NCBI GenBank assembly: GCA_964506075.1
Contig: CAZDKO010000001.1
Location: forward strand, 1-64,000
Source: CAZDKO01 sp964506075 [NCBI: uncultured bacterium]
GTDB taxonomy: Bacteria; CAZDME01; JAYEMH01
Direction of reading: 5' to 3'
Length of the DNA: 64,000 nt
Positions 58,977 through 64,000 of this stretch are shown here, in pieces. Position 1 is the first letter of the stretch. Every line of letters starts with the position of its first letter. The notes below the pieces were generated by a model. The model did no database searches, had not been told where the DNA came from, and worked only from the letters and a program-made list of their open reading frames with translations. A program made the position numbers and the translations under genes.

Positions 58977-59918
58977 CTATTTCTCTTTCAATAATAAGTT
59001 TGCAATTTCGTTTTTGATTTTTTCCGGTTTAATAAATTCCATACAATTTATTTTCTGGATGCATTTAGAATCATGACAGGGAATACATTTATAAGAAGTT
59101 TCAGGTAAAATTTTAACCCCTCTCCCGTATAGAAAGACTTCTTTGGAAGAGGTGGGTCCAAAAAGAGCGATAATCTTTTTCTTTAAGGCAATGGCTAAAT
59201 GCATTCCTAAACTGTCATTGGTAACAATTAACCGGCAGGAGTTAATCCAGTTGATATATTCATGGAGCTCGTTTAAGCCCTTCTGCCATGATATTTTATA
59301 TCTCTTTTTTAAAAGACTTTCCAGCTTATTCCAGTGTTTTTCGGGCCAGCTCTTATTCGGCCATTTATTGCCGGCAATCCAGTTAAACCCAACGTCATAT
59401 TTTACCAGAGAAGCCGGATTATAGCCAAGAATATATTCTTTTTTTTCAGTCCACTTTTCTCCGACCATTGAAGCCAGGGCATCCTGCCAGAATTTTAAAT
59501 TTTCTTTCTTTTTTTCTAAATCAAGACAGAGACTTAAAACCTTTTCCGCTCCGTCATAAGCCTGCGCCACGCCGCGGTTAACGTCAAATCTGAACCCGAA
59601 TCTTCTCCAGGCATTAATGGAATCAGAAAAAGCACAGATGCCGGGGCCCTTTTCCAGATTAATGACCGTATCAAAACGTTCCCGCTGAAGCTGTAGAACC
59701 GATTCAAGGTTAAAAATTAATATCCGGTTGATAAAAGGGTTATTTTCCAGGAGCGGATAAGCTTTTTCGTCAACCAACCAGGTAACATCATCGTCTTTTA
59801 AATAGTTTAAAATTACCGTGGTTCTTAATACGTCCCCGAGGCTGGTGGTAGTGCTTATTTCCTTATCCAGTGTTTCCGAATATCCCAATTTGATGATTAA
59901 AACTTTTTTTGCCGTCAT
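58977..59918 (-). CDS. Glycosyltransferase family 9 (heptosyltransferase-like)
   Basis: A 313-aa GT-B enzyme. N-terminal KVLIIKLGYSETL and SLGDVLRTTVI match the heptosyltransferase start; C-terminal motif TNDSLGMHLAIALKKKIIALFGPTS is the donor site. The end has four Cys (CIPCHDSKC, CM), as often in GT9 proteins of glycan clusters. It probably adds a heptose or related sugar to a lipid A core or surface glycan. Start ATG at 59918. Confidence 0.92.
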   Translation of the reverse strand: MTAKKVLIIKLGYSETLDKEISTTTSLGDVLRTTVILNYLKDDDVTWLVDEKAYPLLENNPFINRILIFNLESVLQLQRERFDTVINLEKGPGICAFSDSINAWRRFGFRFDVNRGVAQAYDGAEKVLSLCLDLEKKKENLKFWQDALASMVGEKWTEKKEYILGYNPASLVKYDVGFNWIAGNKWPNKSWPEKHWNKLESLLKKRYKISWQKGLNELHEYINWINSCRLIVTNDSLGMHLAIALKKKIIALFGPTSSKEVFLYGRGVKILPETSYKCIPCHDSKCIQKINCMEFIKPEKIKNEIANLLLKEK

Positions 59919-59955
59919 AACGCCTCCACTAAAAGTTTAATTTTAAATAGTTTTA

Positions 59956-61893
59956 TTAATTAATCCAGAGTGTTCCTAAATTTATCTCTCCGGAGGGGTC
60001 GTTTTCATTACCTCTGGAGGAGACGGGTAAAATTTCTTTATTGGCTAAATTAAAGACCGTGGCTTTAACTTGATAGCTTTCCGGTTTTACCCACGAAGGG
60101 ATTAACAGGAAATGGTGCTCTTTAACGATTTTCTCCTCAGGCCAGGTATCGGGCTGGTATGTTCGGTAACCTAAAACATGGTATTTATTAAACGGGGTAT
60201 CTTTAGAATCAAATCGGATAAAAAGACCTAATTCTTTCGGTGTTTCTCCTGTTCGTTTCCAATAATAGATAAAGTGCATAATCTTCAGATTGCTTTTATT
60301 TTCCTGAATAATGTCATACCCCAGAAAGATTAACCGGTTATCTATGTTGACGTTACTGAGATTTTTTATTTCCGAAGCCCGTACAAACTCGCATAGATCA
60401 TGCCCTTCTCTATAGTTCTTCTTGAATAAGACAATGTCGTCAACCGCTTCCAGAACCTTCCAGTTACCATTTTTTAGAAAATTCTCTATGTTAGCCGGGG
60501 CCTGAGGCGGGAAAAAGGAACTAATCAACAGGGGTTCATTAAAATCTATTAAGGCGTATTCTAAATTGTCCGGCGGATTATATTTCACCTGAGTGTGCAT
60601 TTGGACCCCGGTGGCCACAAAATGCATTGAGTAAAGATTATGCCGATGGGCTAATTTCGGTAAAAACTGAAAGGTGGCTATAACTGAAGCATCTTCGGGA
60701 ATCATTTTGAGTATCTGATTTTTAGCTTCTACCAGGGTATCAATTTTACAGTTATTTATATACTTCATAAAATAAAATTGCGGGGCTCTTAAATAAAAAC
60801 CGGCGGCAATTGAAACGATTACAAATCCGGAAAGCAGTTTATAACGGTAATTGTAAATTTCTCTATAAGCCAATAATTTTTTAAAAGCAAATATAACCGA
60901 AGAAAATATAAAAGGGATAAGAAAAGCGACGTATTGATAGTGAATGTCAGCGTGAGTGCCTGCCGTTGATAAAAGGTTTTGGGCGAAAACCGGTAAAGTC
61001 ATTAATAATATCCCGGGACTCAATAATCCGATAAAAGAGACGGGAACAAACAATTGATATAGATATAGAATTTTCCTGGGGGTAAAAATGAATTTGAAGA
61101 TATATAGAGGATGGGTGAGGACATTCCATAGTATCTCCCCCCAGCTTCTGCCTAAATGTTTGTAAAATATACTGAAAATAAAGCCTTCCTGATATAATTT
61201 GGCCGCCTTAGCAAAGTAAGGAATAATGAATTTTAATGACAGGATAAACCAGGCAACCCCTAAAAGAAAAGGCGTTAAAATCCATTTTTTAGACCTTTTT
61301 CTTAAAAGAGCGTATAATCCGAACATCGTCACGACTAAGCTGACATTTTCTTTGCAGGATAAAGCTAACAAAATAAAAACCATGAATTTGCCGAACTTTT
61401 CCTTATGGAAGTAATATATGGCAAAAGCAAGAAAAAATACCGTAAAAGAGTCAAAATGGGTTTCAAAGAGATTAACAAAACCCAAAGGGGGATACATTAA
61501 ATACACCAGCCCGATGATTAAAGCGAAGGTTTTATTGATTTCTGATTTCCCCAATAAATACAAAGGATACGCCGCCAGGCCCAAAAAAAGACTTTGTAAA
61601 AATAAGATGGTTACGGGATGCTGAAAAAGAGCGTAGACAGGCAGAATCAAAAGAACAATTAGATAAAAATGTGCTCCAAAAATTGATTCTTCCAGAAAGG
61701 GAAAATAGAGAAATTTACCATGCAAACTATTCCAGTAGACAATAATGTCACTGGCAAAGTCTATATCGTAATAATTAAAAGAATGATATTTCAGGAAGCA
61801 GATATAACTGAAAAGAAAAATATAGATGAATATCAAAATCCATATGGCTTTATCAGAAAATTTATCGAAAAATTTATTGATTGGTTTTCTCAT
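59956..61893 (-). CDS. DUF2079 multi-span membrane protein
   Basis: A 645-aa protein with about eleven membrane helices in residues 12-370 and a soluble end (about 390-645). Family marks: FNYYDIDFASDIIVYWNSLHG, FGAHFYLIVLLILPVYALF, and LVYLMYPPLGFVNLFETHFDSF. DUF2079 proteins have a GT-C-like topology and occur in glycan clusters, but have no proven activity. It overlaps the upstream YfhO-like gene by 20 bp. The soluble end contains a beta domain (YHVLGYRTYQPDTWPEEKIVKEHH). Confidence 0.87.
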   Translation of the reverse strand: MRKPINKFFDKFSDKAIWILIFIYIFLFSYICFLKYHSFNYYDIDFASDIIVYWNSLHGKFLYFPFLEESIFGAHFYLIVLLILPVYALFQHPVTILFLQSLFLGLAAYPLYLLGKSEINKTFALIIGLVYLMYPPLGFVNLFETHFDSFTVFFLAFAIYYFHKEKFGKFMVFILLALSCKENVSLVVTMFGLYALLRKRSKKWILTPFLLGVAWFILSLKFIIPYFAKAAKLYQEGFIFSIFYKHLGRSWGEILWNVLTHPLYIFKFIFTPRKILYLYQLFVPVSFIGLLSPGILLMTLPVFAQNLLSTAGTHADIHYQYVAFLIPFIFSSVIFAFKKLLAYREIYNYRYKLLSGFVIVSIAAGFYLRAPQFYFMKYINNCKIDTLVEAKNQILKMIPEDASVIATFQFLPKLAHRHNLYSMHFVATGVQMHTQVKYNPPDNLEYALIDFNEPLLISSFFPPQAPANIENFLKNGNWKVLEAVDDIVLFKKNYREGHDLCEFVRASEIKNLSNVNIDNRLIFLGYDIIQENKSNLKIMHFIYYWKRTGETPKELGLFIRFDSKDTPFNKYHVLGYRTYQPDTWPEEKIVKEHHFLLIPSWVKPESYQVKATVFNLANKEILPVSSRGNENDPSGEINLGTLWIN

Positions 61894-64000
61894 TGATGTA
61901 TCTCTTTAATCCTGAATAATTATAGAGAAGCATTACTGAGATGATTGAAAGCCCCAGAAAATAACAGAATAAAGTGAACACATATAATTTAGGCTTGTAT
62001 ATAAATCTCAGTGTATGCTCGCCTTTATCAATAATAACAGACTTAAAAGCTAAATTAGCTTCATATATTACGCCCTGTTTTCCGTTGATAAAGACTTTCC
62101 ATGATTTGTCAAAAGCGTCACCGTAATAAAGTAAACTGTCTCTCTCCGCATTAATGTCCAGAATAATTTCATTAGGGCCGAATTTTTTTACCGTGATTTC
62201 TCCGCAAGTTTCGTTGTTTACGTTATCCGGTGATTTCTCTAAATGAGAATAAGCGGAGGGTAAATTTTTCTCGATAAAAATTACCTGCCGGGCAGTATCG
62301 GGGTCTATTTTACTTAAGGCTTCGATTATTTTATCCCGCGGTAAAACGATGACGTTAGAAACAAGCCGAAGTTTAGGAGCGGATATGCCCGCCAGGATGC
62401 TTTTAATTTCATTGGGAATTTGCTGGTGATTGGCAAATTCAAAAAAATCCTTCATTTCATAAATGTGGGTGGTGACGTCGCGGGCTTTAGTGCTGTAAGC
62501 GGTAAATATTTTAAGCGTTGCCGGCACAAAAGCATAAAAAGGATATTTAGGACCGATTACTGGAATCCGGTAGTTTTCTTCAGGCGGTTTAACCGAATAC
62601 AATAAAGGGGGGGTAATTCTCGGCAAAGTTACGAAATTGTAAACATTGCTGTTAAACAGAGCCAAATCAACGATTATAAAAAATAATATCAGGGTATATT
62701 TAGTTTTTATATTTATCTTTTTAAAGTTTAATAAAATGAAAATAAGAGGTATGCCGATAACGAAAAAGATTAAATTGGAATCAGATAAAGAAAGTGAATC
62801 TTGAAGCGTGGCTTTTAAGGCGTCGTTCATATACGCTAAATAGCCCAATAAAATGTGATATTTTAAAGTTAAAAAATTACTGAGACTGATGGTATTGGCA
62901 TTGATTAACCAGGCGAAAAAGCATATCAGCACGCCTAAAAAGAAATAAGGTATTTTATAAAACTTGAGTCTGGATTTAAAGGCGGCTTCAAAAATTACAT
63001 CCGAGCCGATACAGGTGAAATAAACTAAACAAAAGATGAAAAAGGGGCCAAAAGTATGGGTGTTTCTAATTATTGAGAAAAAAGGGAAAAATTTATTAAA
63101 AAATAAGTAGAGGGGGCTTCTGTACCCCAACATCAAACTCATGGTCAGTAAAATAGTTATTATGAATCCCCATTTATATTTATGACGGGAAAAACCCATT
63201 CCGAATATAGCCAGAAAAAGAGGAATTAACCCAATATACAGAAAAGATTCAGATACATAATACCAGTTAAAGAAATGCAATATGAAAGAGTAAGGAGTAA
63301 GAAGATTTAAAAAATCAGCCGGAAAAGAATGGGCGGCGAAAGGGGCTTCGAACATTTTTACCGTGGGAACCACATCATAGGTATAAGCTAAATAAATAGG
63401 CAGAATTTTTATTGTTAGAAGAAATAATATGGATAAGGCCAAAAAACTGACGGCTTTATGGTTTTTTAAGAACATGCCTAATTTCGGCCAGCGGATGCTT
63501 TTGGATAAAAGTAAAGACAATAAAAGAATAGTTACCGAACTTATTATGAACATTGAATGGTAGGAGGGCAGTGTTATCCCTAAAAAAAGTACCGTTAATA
63601 AAAGGAATTTAGGTTTCTGCTCCTCCAGGAATCTTACGGACGAATATACGATCCAGGGTAGTAAATAAAAGGCTAAAAGGAAAGCGTGCTGTCTTAAATA
63701 AGAGGTAGAGAAAGACGAAAAAGAGATGGCGACAAAAGCAAGGAAAGCACTGATTTCATATCTGGCTACATGCCGGTAAAAAAAGTATGCCCCGCAGATA
63801 AAGATCAAATAGCGTAAGAATAAATCCCAGTGGTAAAGGGTGAGTAAATTAATATGTAACAGCTTGCCGGTCAAAATTAACAGCAGCGTTGAAGGATCAG
63901 ATAGATGAAGGATATTTATGTTTAGAAAAAAGATTTCCCCGCAGTTCATATAGGGATTCCAGAAGGACCAGACGCCGTGCTGGAGATTATCGGCAAAGTA
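61874..64000 (-). CDS. YfhO-like membrane protein (5' end beyond window)
   Basis: The visible 708 codons run to the window edge without a start, so the gene begins further upstream; the ATG at 63949 is internal, since the codons before it (FADNLQHGVWSFWNPY) match the periplasmic loop normal in YfhO proteins. About twelve membrane helices follow, then a soluble beta domain (about the last 200 residues) with LYYGDAFDKSWKVFINGKQ and GEHTLRFIYKP, the usual YfhO tail, and a final membrane helix. YfhO-type proteins are GT-C-fold and in Firmicutes help glycosylate lipoteichoic acid. Confidence 0.88.
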   Translation of the reverse strand, partial: YFADNLQHGVWSFWNPYMNCGEIFFLNINILHLSDPSTLLLILTGKLLHINLLTLYHWDLFLRYLIFICGAYFFYRHVARYEISAFLAFVAISFSSFSTSYLRQHAFLLAFYLLPWIVYSSVRFLEEQKPKFLLLTVLFLGITLPSYHSMFIISSVTILLLSLLLSKSIRWPKLGMFLKNHKAVSFLALSILFLLTIKILPIYLAYTYDVVPTVKMFEAPFAAHSFPADFLNLLTPYSFILHFFNWYYVSESFLYIGLIPLFLAIFGMGFSRHKYKWGFIITILLTMSLMLGYRSPLYLFFNKFFPFFSIIRNTHTFGPFFIFCLVYFTCIGSDVIFEAAFKSRLKFYKIPYFFLGVLICFFAWLINANTISLSNFLTLKYHILLGYLAYMNDALKATLQDSLSLSDSNLIFFVIGIPLIFILLNFKKINIKTKYTLILFFIIVDLALFNSNVYNFVTLPRITPPLLYSVKPPEENYRIPVIGPKYPFYAFVPATLKIFTAYSTKARDVTTHIYEMKDFFEFANHQQIPNEIKSILAGISAPKLRLVSNVIVLPRDKIIEALSKIDPDTARQVIFIEKNLPSAYSHLEKSPDNVNNETCGEITVKKFGPNEIILDINAERDSLLYYGDAFDKSWKVFINGKQGVIYEANLAFKSVIIDKGEHTLRFIYKPKLYVFTLFCYFLGLSIISVMLLYNYSGLKRYINEKTNQ

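Overview
The window looks like a chromosomal contig from an uncultured Gram-negative-type bacterium, most plausibly Candidatus Omnitrophota (OP3) or a close relative. This is an inference from gene content recalled from that group, not a phylogenetic result. The supporting traits are PEP-CTERM proteins, bactofilin next to an M23 peptidase, a type IV pilus/type II secretion system with oversized parts, tandem TMTC-like TPR membrane proteins, single-gene inserts (four-helix-bundle IVP, GIY-YIG), and AT-rich spacers full of degenerate repeats. Everything up to 46.7 kb is on the + strand; everything after the tRNA-Val at 46.6 kb is on the - strand.

Layout, first half. 1-2.7 kb: the end of one and two whole PEP-CTERM surface proteins with near-identical tail DNA, closed by a terminator. 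2.8-4.2 kb: M23 peptidase and bactofilin (cell wall and shape). 4.2-8.3 kb: [NiFe]-hydrogenase maturation genes (a HypF reduced to its Kae1-like domain, hypC, hypD, hypE), with a four-helix-bundle gene inserted between hypD and hypE. 8.3-10.3 kb: VanZ-like protein, HhH-GPD glycosylase and HDAC-family hydrolase. 10.4-16.8 kb: glycine cleavage (gcvT, gcvH, gcvPA, gcvPB) with a lipoyl-attachment enzyme and purN, linking glycine breakdown to folate C1 units and purines. 16.8-22.7 kb: tmk-holB-ricT-metG-tatD, an order also found in Firmicutes.

Layout, middle. 22.7-30 kb: a pseudopilin operon ending in a giant GspK-like protein. 30-37.4 kb: a glycosidase-like protein, a PilM-PilN fusion, PilO, PilP and a TPR-containing secretin. 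Together these supply the pilins, inner-membrane platform and outer-membrane pore of a T4P/T2SS machine; no ATPase or prepilin peptidase is visible here. 37.6-45 kb: PolA split into two reading frames, coaE, rho, mgtE and apbE. 45-46.7 kb: tiny genes (two very basic peptides, a lipoprotein-like peptide), an 88-aa orphan, speD and tRNA-Val(CAC), several with clear promoters and terminators.

Layout, end. 46.8-64 kb (- strand) is an envelope/glycan cluster: three tandem TMTC-like TPR proteins, three radical SAM proteins, two small membrane proteins with winged-helix-like tails, glycosyltransferases GT2 and GT9, a TPP-dependent E1 alpha/beta pair without E2/E3, a DUF2079 protein and a YfhO-like protein running off the window.

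The most striking feature is at 24.0-25.5 kb. A palindromic repeat whose sequence itself encodes the prepilin cleavage motif (LTGFTxLE) occurs in five full or partial copies. It flanks insertions in two neighbouring pilin genes exactly at the codons for that motif; one insertion carries a GIY-YIG nuclease gene now fused in frame to the pilin. This resembles a small self-compatible mobile element that uses the pilin signal as its landing site. With the one-gene four-helix-bundle insert in the hyp operon and at least four families of dispersed spacer repeats, it suggests a genome with active short mobile elements.
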